Shown here: positions 22,680 through 36,915 of the stretch, one piece after another
How positions within the stretch are numbered: position 1 is the stretch's first letter
Layout of the letters: the number at the start of each line of letters is the position of its first letter
From: Nepenthes gracilis
Lineage: Eukaryota > Streptophyta > Magnoliopsida > Caryophyllales > Nepenthaceae
DNA length: 64,000 nucleotides
NCBI GenBank assembly: GCA_033239525.1
Contig: BSYO01000011.1
Location: 10,631,973-10,695,972 of the forward strand
Direction: 5' to 3'
The notes under the pieces: generated by a model
The model's input: the letters and a program-made list of their open reading frames with translations, nothing else
What the model was told of the DNA's origin: nothing
Databases searched by the model: none
Made by a program: the position numbers and the translations under genes

Positions 22680-23450
22680 AAGCTCATAGTTGTAAGGGAG
22701 GAAGTAAAAAGGTTGTTAGATGTTGGATTTATAAGGGAGGTCCAGTATCCAAATTGGCTGTCCAATGTCGTACTTGTGAAGAAAAGTAATGGCAAATGGC
22801 GGATGTGCATTGACTTTATCAACGTAAACAAGGCCTATTCGAAGAACAATTTCCCACTCCCCCGGATCAATCAGTGGATAAACTCCACATTCAGACACAA
22901 GCTCCTGAGTTTCATGGACGTTTATTCAGGCTACAACCAAATTAGGATAGATCCAAATGATGAGAAGCATACCTCTTTCATGACCTACCAAGGGATATAC
23001 TACTACAAGGTGATACCCTTCAGCCTTAAGAATGTCAGGGCGACCTTCTAGAGACTAGTGAACAAAATATTCGAAGCCCAAATCGGATGGAATGTGGAGG
23101 TATATGTTGACGATATGCTCATAAAAAGCAAAGCAACTGACAACCACATTCGTGATGTGGAGAAGACCTTTGAGGTGCTCTGGGCTCACAGAATGAAGCT
23201 AAACTCGGCCAAGTGCACGTTCGAAATAACTTTCAAAAAGTTCCTGAGTTTCATAGTGTCCCAGTGTGGCACTGAAGCATACCCAAAAAAAATCAGGGCT
23301 ATCCTTGACATGAGCCCTCCGCGGACTATGAAGGAAATCCAGAAACTTACAGGGCGACTTGCAGCCCTATCACGTTTTCTGTCCAAGTCCACGGAGAGGT
23401 ACTTGCTGTTCCTCAAGGCACTTCGAGGAACGGAAGTGTCTGGATTCTAA
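22680..23450 (+). pseudogene. Reverse transcriptase of Tat element 2
   Basis: RT blocks in order: FIREVQYPNWLSNVVLVKK, WRMCIDFINVNKAYSKNNFP, LLSFMDVYSGYNQIRI, VIPFSLKNVRATF, a TAG stop at about 23050 where element 1 keeps a glutamine (ATYQR), then VEVYVDDMLIKS with the intact YVDD catalytic box, KCTFEITFKKFLSF and MSPPRTMKEIQKLTGR. Apart from that stop the domain is nearly open. The change of a CAG codon to TAG is a single C-to-T substitution. Confidence 0.9.
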
Positions 23451-23881
23451 TGGATAGACGAATGCGAAGTCGCATTTTAAGAGCTGAAAACATACATCGT
23501 CAGTCCACCCCTCTTAAGCTCACCTTTAGAGGGTGAGGATTTATACCTCTACCTAGTGGTATCGATCACCGCCCTAAGCTCAGTGCTGATCCGGAAGCAC
23601 GAAGGCATACAACGACTCATATACTACGTGAGCAAGGTGCTAACGGATGTAGAATCCCATTATCCTCACGTTAAAAAGATCGTTTTGGCCCTCATCTACT
23701 CCGCATGAAAGTTGAGGCCATGTTTCCAAGTACATCGGATCGTGGTGCTGACCGACTAGCCCTTGAAGACGACACTCCAAAAGCCCAAGACATCCGGATG
23801 GCTGGTCAAGTGGGCTATAGAATTGTGCGAGTTTGACGAGGAGTTCTAGCCATGGTCGGCTCTCAAAAGCCAGGCATTGGC
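23451..23881 (+). pseudogene. Gypsy-type RNase H of Tat element 2, cut by an insertion
   Basis: In-frame with RT but with several stops: LYLYLVVSITALSSVLIRK, IYYVSKVLTDVESHYPHVKK, TSGWLVKWAIELCEFDEEF, then SALKSQALA. The sentence continues beyond the chromovirus at 37101 as LADFVIEEATP, so chromovirus A inserted in the linker between the two RNase H domains. Confidence 0.85.
23877..23881. repeat. Target-site duplication of chromovirus A (left)
   Basis: TTGGC here against CTGGC at 37100-37104, four of five identical, directly outside the TG and CA ends. The reading frame of the host RNase H linker resumes across the site. Confidence 0.7.
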
Positions 23882-26132
23882 TGTGCCGGGCCGTATTTTT
23901 CTGTCAAAAATTCGGTAAAATTTCATTTGTAATATGAACATCTACCAATATAAAAATATGTATAATCTCCTGCATAATACAAAACATATCCAAATAATCC
24001 CAACATCCGACATCAAATAACAACACATAAAACTACACAGGATCCATTTGCCACATACAATTTATGGCTCCAACGCTATGTATCTAAATGCAACATCGGC
24101 CCACGAGAGATGCCACTAAGTACATGTTACAAATCACAATAACCTATGAAAGTATAATAAATCCAATATAGTGAAAATTAAACTATCTAATCATCAGTTA
24201 TATGTACAATATACCTTAATATTCAAAAAGAAATATAATTATATACAATTTTTCCATGATATAAAGAAAATTATGAGTAACAAGTTTTCAATATGATCTT
24301 CCAACCCAAAGCCTAATCCACTTCGAAACTTTACGCTGTCCCATCGGGTATAATAGACATATACTAAATTGGAGACAAAGAAAAGCAATTGTGAGCAAAA
24401 GGTCAACAAGTGTATCATATTAAAAACATTAGGCAATATAAGCAAAATTAAGAAGAAGAAAGACATATAATCATGAAGGAGATGAATAAGTAGTAACATG
24501 ATTAATTATATTTTGGAGCGCAATTTACTTCTCCTTGAAATATAATTTATGCATGATTATTTATCTTTACGGATCAGGGTCAATAAGCCTTATTAACTAA
24601 AGACGCAGGAGGACAAGGAAGGATCATGATAGCCCACATGATCTAAGGCTGAACAATGTACTCAACGTCCAATAACAAACTTTTGCCTAGAAAAGGCCGA
24701 ACACCATGTGGTATAGCGGTATGTCTATCACCCGGTCATACAGAGCCTATAAAATGTTACCTTAACTTCCTGTGGTCTGGAGGCTGTCCTCGTCCTTCCA
24801 CAACTATATCTAAAGCTTTTCAATAGTATTACCCATTATAATATGCGGCCAAAGTAATTCTCGAGTCTCTACTATAATGCTAATGGTAGGCCAATAGGTA
24901 TTACCTTCGTAGCACAATTCCATAGTCCTAGTTTTATAGCTTCTTATTCATTTGAGGAAAGGTCCACCACAATTCAATTCACAATATCTCCACCCGGGAA
25001 AATGATTTGATTACATATCACATTGTGAACTTCCCTCCGATTACATATATAATTATTATCTTTTCTTCAGATTTAAGTCTTTTTACAAGTCAATTTAGAT
25101 GCATGGACAATATAATACATATGAAGGATTAGAATTTCTTACCACATTAGGTAATTATCACTTTGGGGGCCTTTGAAACATATTTCCTTCACAACGGAAC
25201 ACACATGTTTTTTCAGGGCTTACAATTGAACATACAATTAGACATAGCTTTTATAACAATTAATTATGATGGAATCATGAAAATTTACGATTTGGCCTTG
25301 GATGAATAGTGCCACAAATGAACACTACACGTGAATAGTGCCTAGTTGTGCATATCGGGTAATTCACGGAATATGAGGCATCAATGGGTAGATTACCAAA
25401 TTCAAGTCATGGGTAATCATAATCTCAATTCAATTTATACAAAAAAAACTCAAAATATATGCTTAAACAAGGTCGGGCACAAGTTTAGGGTTTCACAAAC
25501 AAAAATTCACATAAAACTACCAAATTGGATATCTAATCGATAAATTAACTTATGTAGGATAAGGGTAATGACATTTTAGTTCCAATTTAAGCAAAAGCCC
25601 CAAATATTTGTGGGTAAAATGGTCGGGCATGAATGAATAGTACCAGGGCCATTTTTAGAGCTTCCGGATATTACAAATGGGTTGATACCTGTGAGATCAG
25701 ACACCCAATTGAAATATATGTATAATTAGAATATGGTAATTCATAATTGATGGACAAATAGTATAAAATTCAAAGGGAAGAGTGAGAACCCGAGGTTGGT
25801 GTGGGTCTAGGGTTTGGCGAAGCCAAACCGAGCAAATCGAAGCAAAAAACCAATAATAAACTACAAATACCTCAAGCAATATTCGTGGATTTTCTATTTT
25901 TTATGATTTGGGTGGGTATCGGGATAATAATACCTAAAGGAGATCGAACAAAAATAACAAGAATGGAAGATAAAGGTATGGATGCACTTACCTTGACCCG
26001 CTCTATGATTTCTCCAATTGGCTTGAAATCGGAATCAAACTCGAAAGACTTCGTTTGCTCCTTTCTCTCTCTTCTCCTCCCTCTCTACCCGCGGCCTCTA
26101 TTGATCCCCCGTAATTCTTTCCCCTGCTACTA

Positions 26133-26217
<85 letters not shown>

Positions 26218-26410
26218 TCTATTCTTTTAATCACAAAACTCAAATTGATACCCAAACGATTGAACAGGCACACCTCGGGCACCGGCCCAATAAGTCCAAA
26301 TATCGTCCAAAATTTTTATAATATTTAATTAATTTTTTTATCACACCTAAATTATCTAAAATAATAATTATTAATTTTAATTAAATTAGATAAAAATTCA
26401 GGATATTACA
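23882..26410 (-). mobile_element. 3' LTR of chromovirus A
   Basis: Starts (on +) TGTGCCGGGCCG and ends GGATATTACA. It includes an ATT microsatellite at 26131-26211. Open frames in it, such as the 175-codon one with a poly-isoleucine run, are repeats and not genes. Confidence 0.85.
26131..26211. repeat. (ATT)n microsatellite in LTR of chromovirus A
   Basis: About 27 near-perfect units, at the same LTR position as the tracts at 33523-33594 and 36856-36912. Confidence 0.95.
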
Positions 26411-28942
26411 TTCTTCTCCACTTATAAAAATTTCGTCCTCAAAATTTAACAAACCTCAAAATTTAAAAATAGGAGGATAATCCTTCCAGATTTCGCCTCC
26501 ATACTTCCAAATTACTTTCTTGGAGAGACGATTATTTTTAACGAACATTATCATTTGAGTCATCCTGATCCTCAACATCTAATACCTTTTATCTAAAATC
26601 GATTTGGAAACCTTGTTATATGATAATTCCTGATCTCCCATAATGGTTAAACCCGATCATAACCTACTTCCTTAATTATCGATACCTTGGAGACATCATG
26701 ATAATCTACTCAAATTTAAAGATAAGTCTAATTATTGACTACATTTCCGACTTAATATAAAATCACAGACGAACCAATAGGTTCTCACATCGATACCTCC
26801 TAGGTCTTGAAAATGATCTTCAATTAGAACCTTAACCCCATTCCAAAACTTCTAAGCCGAGGGTCTACATACTTCTACTGCGCTACTCTGACTAATCATT
26901 TATCAGGATACTAAGAATTCTCTTGTAACTCGTGTCCATTGATTCATATCAGACTCCTAGGTTACTTGAAAATTATGAACCTAAGGAAAATCCTAACGAT
27001 ATTGATACAATTAAAGTAGAGTCCAAAATATCTAGATTACAATCAACCAAGGCAACACAATCAAAGCAATTATCCAAAACCTCAAACTCAAATACTTACC
27101 AAACTTATCATCCAAATTAAGATAAATGGGTTATCCTAGTCTGTCAATTTCACAATTACCTAACAAAATTATAATTCTTGCTGCCCTAACACCCTCGAAA
27201 TTGAAACAGTAAGGGCTTCTCATCTCATAATTCTATGACCTCACTACTTAGGAGGCAATTCTCCATCCTAGAACCAAAGATAAAGCACTCCCTTTTTTCT
27301 TAGATATTAGGAGCTATTCAAAATTCATCCTAAAATATCTCACGTGAAGCCTCAAGACATACCTCAACCAAAAATTCCTTGTGTCCGATTATTAGCAATA
27401 CTACTCACCTTTCTTGAAGGACATCGAAACACACCTTATGATCTTAAGCAGATTAACCTCTTTACATGGTCGCATGATCCCTTCATCTCTATGACACAAC
27501 TCCTCAAACTTTGAAAATTGCTGGACATAACTCTCTCCATAAGAACACCTATATATCCTCGAAGCAAGGATCTCAATGGCCGACCCCAACAATGGGTAGG
27601 GTAATTTCGATCATAGGCTTTTCACCCTCACAACTAAGGGCAACTGCCCATACAAGTCACGAGAAACACAATCCTAGAACTTCCTTAAAAGAATCGCATT
27701 TTACTGTAACTTACTAGACCTATCAAGGTCAATCCAACAATAGGGTTACCACTAATCCTTAATCCCTCGAAGACTATTCTTGCATAGTCCATTCCTACGG
27801 ATACTATCATCTCAAGCCAAACGCCTCACAACGCTGTAATCCTCGAGAAGCACTTATCAGTTACCATTCTTGGGTTTAGCTAGACTCAATAAAGTCACAC
27901 ACCTTTGAGACATCAACTAATCCTTCCCAAATAGCCCATTGCTCTAAACTCTAAGGGATCACATTCTTGCTATTAGAGAAACCACATGTCCAATATAACA
28001 CCTCTCCCAAACTTACATCCATTTTATAATTGAGCACACAGCTAACCGTCTTTTGCCATTCATGATACGATCCTCAAATAGGGTTCTCACACTCTATTGA
28101 CTATAAAAATTTATTAATGAGGCCATCCCAAAAATACTGAAATACCTTACGGCAAAATATTCAGCTGATGCCTTATTGGTTCAATACAAGGTCTTTAAAA
28201 TTTGGTGCCAATCCTGGCATAACTCTACAACAACCATCAATTTAACGATCACAAGATGATTTAGGCAAACCATTTCCTCTAAGACACATCCTCAAACACT
28301 TACATTACCCAAACATCTTAGTGACCACAAAACGACTCCCAAGTGTGGTCTTACAAGTTAACTATTCTTGGCACAAATCCTAATCAGACGATATGCAAAC
28401 GAAATAATACTAATTTCATCACCACTCAAACAACAATGCATCATATTCAAACCTTTCCACCCGATTACGATGTGTCATATCCTCACCTTCCTAGTTCGTG
28501 CTAGTACGACACCTAATTAACCAAATCGTCCTCAATATCATATTAAGTCCCTAACACCACAGGGTAATTAAATTAACCCAACTAATCCTATCTATAGACC
28601 CAAGAAAGTTTGTAAACCTCGATACAACTAGTATAAGGCCTACGATCACCAAATAAACGAATAGGGTTAAGAAACACCAATAAAATAAAGATTCTAGATC
28701 CCAAAATAACACATATCGAAACATCAAGATCCAGGAACCTTATTTCCCACTATGATGGATGACATTTCTATACTTCATGCCATCATCACGAAACCTAGAT
28801 CCACGGTATTAGGCTCCTTAACTATCCAACCCATGGAATAAGAGCAATCCCTATTCATGCGGTCAAACTATCCATACTAGAAACATGCTCCCAAACATCT
28901 CACCGAAATTAGATATTCCTCCATAAAGCATCCAAGAACATA
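26411..28942 (-). pseudogene. Decayed 3' interior of chromovirus A with chromodomain-like end
   Basis: Next to the LTR the - strand reads GTGGAGAAGAA, a polypurine tract (26411-26421). Just before it the frame gives NFEDEIFISG and, some 40 codons earlier, VIWKYGGEIWKDYP. This is the pattern of the chromodomain tail (TWExExxxxxxYP) and the conserved end region of plant chromoviruses. The remaining 2.4 kb has many stops and I could not place reverse transcriptase or integrase reliably. The element would originally have encoded gag-pol with a histone-reading chromodomain to guide insertion. Confidence 0.55.
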
Positions 28943-29576
28943 TATGAGATGGAACAGATTATTTTTCTCTAATAACCTTCGTCAATAATCATATAAAACT
29001 AATGCTCATAATGCAAATAACATAAATATTTCTACAGAAAAATGGGTAGACTTTTCTCTAAAAGTTGACAAAAATCATACATGAAAACCTGTATAAATAA
29101 CCCTGCACAAGCATATAAATACCCAGACTTTAATATTCAACTATAACACAAACACAGGATTAAAAAAATATCATATCATCCATAAATCCAACACAGTATT
29201 ACTTAGCTACTACATTGGATCTAAATAGAGATGTCATCTAAGCCTAAACAAATCCAAAATTCAAATGAATACGGAAGCAGAACTAGATCCATAAATAATC
29301 TGTGGAAGTATAATAATAAACATCATGCCACAATTAATACATAGTATTAATCTAATTTGACTATTTACATTCCGATACATTAAATATATCCAAAACTCTA
29401 AGCCTCCATAGTCCAGCAAATCTCCTTTAGCCAAAATCCCCTCTCCTTGCTCTATCTAATCGGTCTTCAACTCATGGCTCTCATATAGAAAGAAGAAACA
29501 AAAGTGAGCTAACAACTTAACAAGTACATCATGATAAGGTAATAAATAATAATAACGAAATTAAACAGAAGAAAGA

Positions 29577-29581
29577 TATAC
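29577..29581. repeat. Target-site duplication of solo LTR B (left)
   Basis: TATAC at 29577-29581 and at 31866-31870, flanking LTR B exactly. Confidence 0.75.
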
Positions 29582-31865
29582 TATGACGGAATGGTGTTTT
29601 TATTCAATCCTTAGATTATTTCATCAATACATATACAGAAAACTAAAGTCCAAAATCTCAACTTAAGGTTCTAGGAAAAAACGGGTTGAGTTACCCCTAA
29701 AATTGGCTAAATTAAAACATAAACTTGAATAAAACCTGTATAACATAATCAGTACATGTACATAACTATCTAAATATCAAAATTTACATCCTACCACACA
29801 TGTACACAGGACCACAAATACCATCCATGGCTTTAATTAAACAATTCTATCTACTAAACAAGAAATGCCGTCTAGGACTTATACATATTTAAAGAACAAA
29901 ATATAAACCTGCGGAAGTATAATTTCTGTTTCATAACATGCATCACATGCATTTCATATACAAGATCCATATACATAAAATCTATATACAAAAGCTGGTA
30001 TTTATATTCAAACTGTCTCCTTCCCATATCTCCAAAATACTTTAAGTCTTTCAAAGGTCTTCGACTAGACTTTAACTATTCTTTCTCGTGTGGCACTAAC
30101 TTAACTGTCTCATCTAGAGGAAAAAAATAAAATAATGAGTCGAAACCCAACAATGTATTAAAATATGTAGAATATAATGCTGTCATGCTAAATATAAGTG
30201 CAGAAGGTCATAAAAAGTGCTAAAGAATAGAAACGATACAAAAATCATGAGAAAAGCATAATTCTATATAAACTGGTCTCTATGATCATAATTCATACTT
30301 TCATGTCAAACATAAGTACACTAGAATAGAAACCATGATAATTAGAAGAATGGAGGTGTTCATGGAAATAAGAATAAAGTATAATTCGATTTAAACATAT
30401 TTCAAAAATTATAGAACAATTCCAAATTTCATTTGTTCTTCAAAATTCTAGTTCGATATCATAGGGAACCAACTAGTATACCCCTAACCAAGGGGACAAA
30501 TAATCGGGGATAGATTGTGTTCACTCCACACAATCCAATGCCTGAACTAAAATATCTCTTCTCGTGGGATTATCCCTTCTCGTGAAATTATATACCAATT
30601 TGAAACTAAATCTACCCTCCACATTTAACGTCCCCATGAAAAGCAACCACGTATGACTTCGTAGATGGAGTTATCCTCAATAACCACCATAACATATAAG
30701 GCATGTCAGAGAACCTTATCTAACTGTTCAACAGTTCTAGGTCTATTTTCTTACTAATTAACTTAATTCAATGCATTTGTTTGAAATTCCATAATCAAAA
30801 TCATCATATTTCAAGGGCAAATCCAAATTTTATTTAATTACTTTTTCAGACAATTCCAGAAGCTTCCGTAGTTTTGATAACACAGTTCCATGCAGAGTCT
30901 TCAGATACAAATCATTAATAAACTGAAACGAGGGAACAATTAACATTTAAATCATCAAAATTTCAAGTTTCCAACACCATTTTCCAAATTTTCGTTCTGG
31001 GGTTCAATATAAGTCTTCTGGGCATAATTCGTGCATAAAACATGAGCCTAATCACGACATTAAAGCAATAAACCCAAATACATATACAAAATCAGGTATT
31101 TTAACCAAAAATTTTCAAATTTTCAAGTTAGGGTTTCACAATAAACCTTTTGGATAATAATTGGATACAAAACATGAGCTAAATCATGAAATCGGAGTTA
31201 TATATTGCAATACATGATAGTAAATATGAAATTTGTCCGATTAATCAGGAGATATATACTTTATTTATAGTAAACATGGAGAAATACGGATTTAACACAT
31301 AAACACAAATTTAGAGATATTAAAACACTGTAAAAACGGTAAATAACGTCAAAAGTACACTTATCTGAGCTCGATCTACAATTATTTTCACCCGAAACGG
31401 ATCGGATCGGTGAATTTTTTCCTCCTCTCTTCTCTTTTCTCTCCTTTCTCCTCCTCTTCATTGTTGTTGTTCGTTCTACCTTCTCCCTCTCTTAATTTCC
31501 CTTTTAAAGAGCAGAGGAAAGAGGTAGCACGTGCTACCCCCATAACTGGCTCTCGAGCACCAGTTAGTCGCTCATCGAGCATTTCACGGGCAAATTTGTG
31601 CCTGGGTTGGCGCTTGAACGGCACTCAAGCACCACCCTTGTAATCATCTCCCACTCCTGTCTCACCTCGGGTGAGCCTTTAGTGATTCTTCTCACAGATT
31701 TGTGCCTTCCTAGCACTCGAGCACCGCTCGAGCGCCGATCCCATTTTCTTCTTATTTGCTCCTTTTTGTTTCGGTACCCGTTTATCCTTTATTCTTAAAC
31801 CTAATCATGATTATTATCAACTTAATTGCTCTGTAATTTTCATGTTTCGAGATCGAGTCATTACA
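29582..31865 (-). mobile_element. Solo LTR B inserted in LTR C
   Basis: 2284 bp. Left end TATGACGG (TG end mutated to TA; compare TGTGACG in A), right end GTCATTACA, flanked by the perfect duplication TATAC. There is no interior, so it is a solo LTR left by recombination between the two LTRs of an element. It contains a cluster of CTCGAGC-type words at 31550-31740, shared with LTR D. Open frames of 60-78 codons inside have no support. Confidence 0.75.
31548..31740. repeat. Cluster of (C)TCGAGCAC-type words in LTR B
   Basis: CTCGAGCACC, CATCGAGCA, CTCAAGCACC, CTCGAGCACCGCTCGAGC occur within 190 bp. LTR D has a comparable cluster at 61565-61690. Confidence 0.6.
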
Positions 31866-33522
31866 TATACGAATATAAAATAGATGCATAAATGGAACTT
31901 GATGAGATATACTTGGGGTGCAATTTACTTCTTTCTTTTGTTCTTATTTGCTTTAGGACGTAAATTAAATATAAATATTCATCTTTGTGAACTCGGGCTA
32001 ATAGACCCTATCAACCAATGGAGCTAATAATCGATGATAGGTTGTGTTCATTCCACACAATCTAAGGCATTATTCTTAGTTCCTTCTTATTTACATTTCG
32101 AGGGAAGGATGGTCACAATTCTTGTTTTTGTCCTCCATAGTAATGCCCCGAGGAAGGCAGGCCACATATCATTCTGTGGACAGAGTTATCCTTAATTACC
32201 ACCGTAATGTCTAAGGCATGTCAAGAGTATCACCCATTATAATACACGGTTAAGACAAATCCTTGAATCTCCACTGTCATACTAGTGGCATGCCTAAGGA
32301 TATTACCTTTCAAACATGAATCTGTGGTCTTAATTTCATGATTTCTTATTCTTTTGAGGAAATGTCTACCATAATTCTTTCACATAGTTCTCACACAGGG
32401 AGAATGGATCATTCATATTACATATTGTAGAATTTTCCTTCAAATATTTGTATGCTTTTCATCTTACTTTCGGATTTAAATCCTTTCATGATTTAACTTA
32501 TGTACGTATACCATACACATAGCTAAGATTTAAAATTCTTACCATCAAAAAGCAAATTAATTTGAAAGGTTGTTGGATACGAATTTCCTTCACAATCAAA
32601 CATGCCAAAGCTTCCAAATTATTCAATTGAACTTAAACAAATATATACATATCACCTAATTATTAGTTAAACATGGAAAAAATATACAACACACTGTTCA
32701 ATATCATTGGGTGAACAGTACCTACATGAACAGTACATGAGAATAGTGTTTGAATACACATATCGATTAATTCTTATAATTTCATGCATCCAGTGGATGC
32801 ATCATCAAATTAAAGGCATGGGTAGACATAATGCTAAGTTAATATATGTATCAAACTCAGTTTAATCCATTAAACAGGGTCCGGGCGCGGGTTAGGGCTT
32901 CCTTGAATAAAATTTCACATAAAACCTCAAATTCGGAAACTCAATTAATAAATTAACATGTCCAAATTGTGTGTAATCATATTCTGAATCCAATTTAAGC
33001 AAAAGCCCCAAAATTTTGTGGGTGTCATGTTTAGGTGAATCCTAGGATTTTGGCAAAAGAAAATCTAAATAAATCCACCAAATCGGATATCCAATTAATA
33101 AATTAACTTATATATGACATGGGTAATAATATTCTAGCCTCAATTTATGCAAAAATCTTAAAAATCAGAGGCCGAATTCATCCGAGCGCAGGTGAATAGT
33201 ATGTGCACATGGGTTAGGGTTTGCCTTGTCCGAAAACCTATCAACTCTATAATTTTGAGCAAAAAAATTATATATATTCTTGCTTGGGTCTTGGGAGTTA
33301 TAAAATATAAATTTAATCGGATATTGGAATAAGGATACCTAAAGAAAATAAAATAAAAGTAGAAAAAATGAAAGATGAGGGTATGAGTGCATTTGCCTCG
33401 ATCCGAACTATAACTTTTCCAACTAGTTGGAAGTCGGAATCGAACCCAAAAGCCTTCATTTGATCATTTCTCTCTCTTCTCCATCCCTCTTTCTCTAGCC
33501 ATGGCCCTGCCCCATCTCCTTA

Positions 33523-33594
<72 letters not shown>
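33523..33594. repeat. (ATT)n microsatellite in LTR C
   Basis: About 24 units, at the same LTR position as in both LTRs of chromovirus A. Confidence 0.95.
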
Positions 33595-33599
<5 letters not shown>

Positions 33600-33788
33600 C
33601 CCCTTTTTTTAATTTTAAAATCCAAATTGGTACTTGGTGACCGAACGGGCAAACTTTGGGCACCGGCCTAAAAATTTTAAATATCCTTCAAAATTTTATA
33701 ATATTTAATTAATTTTTATCACACTCAAATTACCCAAAATAAATAAATAAACCCAATTAAATCAGATAAAAATATTCATAATGTTACT

Positions 33789-34598
33789 ATATCCGACGAT
33801 ATCCCATTATCCTCAAGACTCATGACCCTTTTTCACGCCAATCACCCGAGGTCGACTTCATCTCTTATCTGACCAGGGGCATCTGACCAGGGGCAATATT
33901 ACCTTATCTTCTTTCGAACATTGAATCACCACAACATCATCTTAATTCCTAGGGTCTATATCTCAACTTCTATAGGATTTGAACTATCCAAAAGTCTAGG
34001 CACTAAGGCATCTCCAATCTATTATAATTCAACATCATAGGATTCATTAACTTTAGAAATAAACTCCAAGTTGTACTAACATCAAGCTATCAACCCACCT
34101 CATCCATCATACTTGATACATCAACCAAACAATCCTTCTTAATAAATTACTAGCCTCGAGAATTTCAGCCTAGAGTCGATCAAACCTAAGCCTCAAATTG
34201 AGGTCAATTGACTTAGGTTTCGATTCAATACCAATCAATTCAAGCACCAAATCAGCTTTTATCAAATTAAAACCTCAAGGTGCCTCATCCCGACCTTACG
34301 GTAGACCACTACCACAAATAAACCCCCATCTAGGGCCCATTGTGGTTACTCATATCCTACCTGAAGGTAAAACAATATGAGTTAGGCTATTCCTAGGACA
34401 CTAATTAGGACGCGTAAGGTGGACAACCAAACTCATTCTCTAACTTTAACTTAGTTCAAGTCTAAGCTAGCCATCCAAGGTAACTAAAATTATCCAATCT
34501 AACTTAATTGTCCTACGACAACGTTTACTTATTTGATCAATCTTAATCAATCTTAAGCTTTCGCATAAGATTTAAATTAAATCTAAGGCATCTCTTTT
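33789..34598 (-). other. Decayed 5' interior of chromovirus A
   Basis: Lies between LTR C and the primer-binding site. In the - direction this should be the leader and start of gag. No gag motif could be read; the only open frame (60 codons, + strand) lies against the element and is probably chance. Confidence 0.5.
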
Positions 34599-34610
34599 TC
34601 TCTGATACCA
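34599..34610 (-). other. Primer-binding site of chromovirus A (initiator tRNA-Met)
   Basis: On the - strand TGGTATCAGAGA, matching eleven bases of the usual plant initiator-methionine tRNA complement TGGTATCAGAGC. It is separated from the LTR end (GTTCGTCACA) by two bases, GT. This fixes the orientation of the element. Confidence 0.85.
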
Positions 34611-34612
34611 AC

Positions 34613-36857
34613 TGTGACGAACCGTATTTTTTTGCCAAAAATTCGATAGAGTTTCATTTGTAATATAGATATCCGCCAATACAAAAACCTGTATAATCTT
34701 CTGTATAATACAAAACACATCCAAATAATTCCGACATCCTACATCAAATAACAACACACAAAACCACGTAAGATCCATCTACCACACACAATTCATAGCA
34801 CCAACACTATATTTCTAAATGTAACATTGGTCCAAAAGAGATGTCACTAAATATCTGTTACAAAACCACAATAACTGCGGAAGTATAATAAATCCAACAC
34901 AGCGAAAACTAAACTATCTAATCATCAGTTATATGTACAATATATATTAAGATTCCAAAAGAAATATAATTATATATAATTTTTTCTTGATATAACTAAA
35001 ACTATAAGTAAGAAGTCTTTGATATGATCTTCTAATCCAAAGCCTAATCCACTTCAAAACTTTATGTTGTCTCATTGGGTATAACAAACTTGAGCTAAAT
35101 TAGAGACAATGAGAAGTAAGGGTGAGCCAAAGCTCAACAAATGCATCATATTCAAAAGCAGTAGGCAATATAAGTGAAATTAAGTAGAATAAAAACATAT
35201 AGTCATGAAGGAGATGTATAAGTAGGAACATAATCAATTATACTTTGGATTGTAATTTACTTTTCTTTGAAATATAATTTATGTATGATTATTCATCTTT
35301 ACGGATTAAAATTAATAAGCCTTATTAATTGAAGGTATGAAAGAACGATGAAGGATCATGATACCCCATATGATCTAAGGCCGACGACGTCCTCAACTTC
35401 TAATAACAAATTTTTGCCTAGAAAAGGCCAAACACCATGTGGCATAGCGATATACCTATCACCCGGTCATACAGAGCCAATAAAATGCTACCCTAACCTC
35501 CTACGATCTAGAGGAAGTCATCGTCCTTCTACGGTAATATTATCCATTACAATACGCGGCTGGAGTAATCATCCAGTCTCTCTTGTAATGCCAATGACAG
35601 GACAAGGGGTATTACTATCATAAAACAATTCCATGGTCCCAATTTCATGACTTCTTATTCATTTGAGGAAAGGTTCATCACAATTTAATTCACAATATCT
35701 CCGTCCGGGAGAATGATTCGATCAAATATCACATTGTGGACTTTCCTTCGACTACATATACGGTTATTATCTTTTCTTCAGATTTAAATCTTTTCACAAG
35801 TCAATTTGGATGCACGGACAATATAATACATTAAAAGGATTAGAATTCCTCACCACATTAGGCAATTATTACTTTGGGGGTCTTCGAAACATATTTCCTT
35901 CACAACAGAACACATACACATTATTCCAAGGTTTACAATTGAACATATACAATTAGACATAACTTTCATAACAATTAATTACAATGGAAGCATGCAAAAT
36001 TCCCATTTGGCCTCGGGTGAGCAATGCTGTGCATGAATAGTGCACATGAATAGTGCCGGTTTTACATAATGGATAATTCACAAAATTTTAGGAATCCAAT
36101 GAGTAAATTATCAAATTCAAGTCATGGGTAATCATAATCTCAATTCAATTATGCGCAAAACTCAAAATATATGCTCAAATGAGGTTTGGGCGTAGGTCTA
36201 GGGTTTCGCAAACAAAAAACCACATAAAACTACCAAATCAGGTATCCAATCGATAAATTAACTTATGTAGGATATAAGTAATGATATTCTAGTCCTAATT
36301 TATACAAAATCCCCAAAAATTCATGGGTAAAATGATCCGAGCACGGATGAACAGTACCAATGCCATTTTTAGAGCTTCTGGATGTTACAAATGGGTTGAT
36401 ACTTGTAAGATCAAACACCTAATTGAAGTATATGCATAATTAGAATATGGTAATTCATAATTGAGGGACAAATAGCATAAAATTCGAAGGAAAGAAGGAG
36501 AGCCCGAGTTGGGTGTGGGTCTAGGGTTTGGTTAAGCCAAACCGGGCAAATCAAAGGGAAAAATCAATAATAAACTACAAATACCTTCGAGCAATATTCA
36601 TGAGTTTCCTATTTTTTTATAATTTGGATGGATATTGAAATAATAACACATAAAGGGGATCAAACAAAAATCAACAAGAACGGAAGAGAAGGATATGGAT
36701 GCACTTGCCTCAACCCGCTCTACGATTTCTCCAACTAGCTCGAAACCAAATCAAACCCAAAAGCCTTCGTTTGTTCCTTTCTCTCTCTTCTCCCTACCTC
36801 TCTCTTTACCTACGGCCTCTGCTGATTCCCGTAACCCTTTCCCCTGCTACTATGTTA

Positions 36858-36915
<58 letters not shown>

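Larger units (their letters stand above)
28943..33788 (-). mobile_element. Related chromovirus LTR C nested in A, split by LTR B
   Basis: Two parts, 28943-29581 and 31871-33788, align in order with the LTRs of A: the CCTGTATAA block, the GGAAGTATAATA block, the GCAATTTACTTC block, the AGCAAAAGCCCCAAA block and the ATT microsatellite near the right end. It is more diverged from A than the two LTRs of A are from each other. The ends are worn (TATGAG on the left, GTTACT on the right) and no target duplication was resolved, so it is either a solo LTR or a remnant of a deleted element. Confidence 0.65.

Noticed and set aside
25801..26328. 175-codon open frame with a poly-isoleucine run
   Set aside because: It is a translation of the ATT microsatellite within an LTR.
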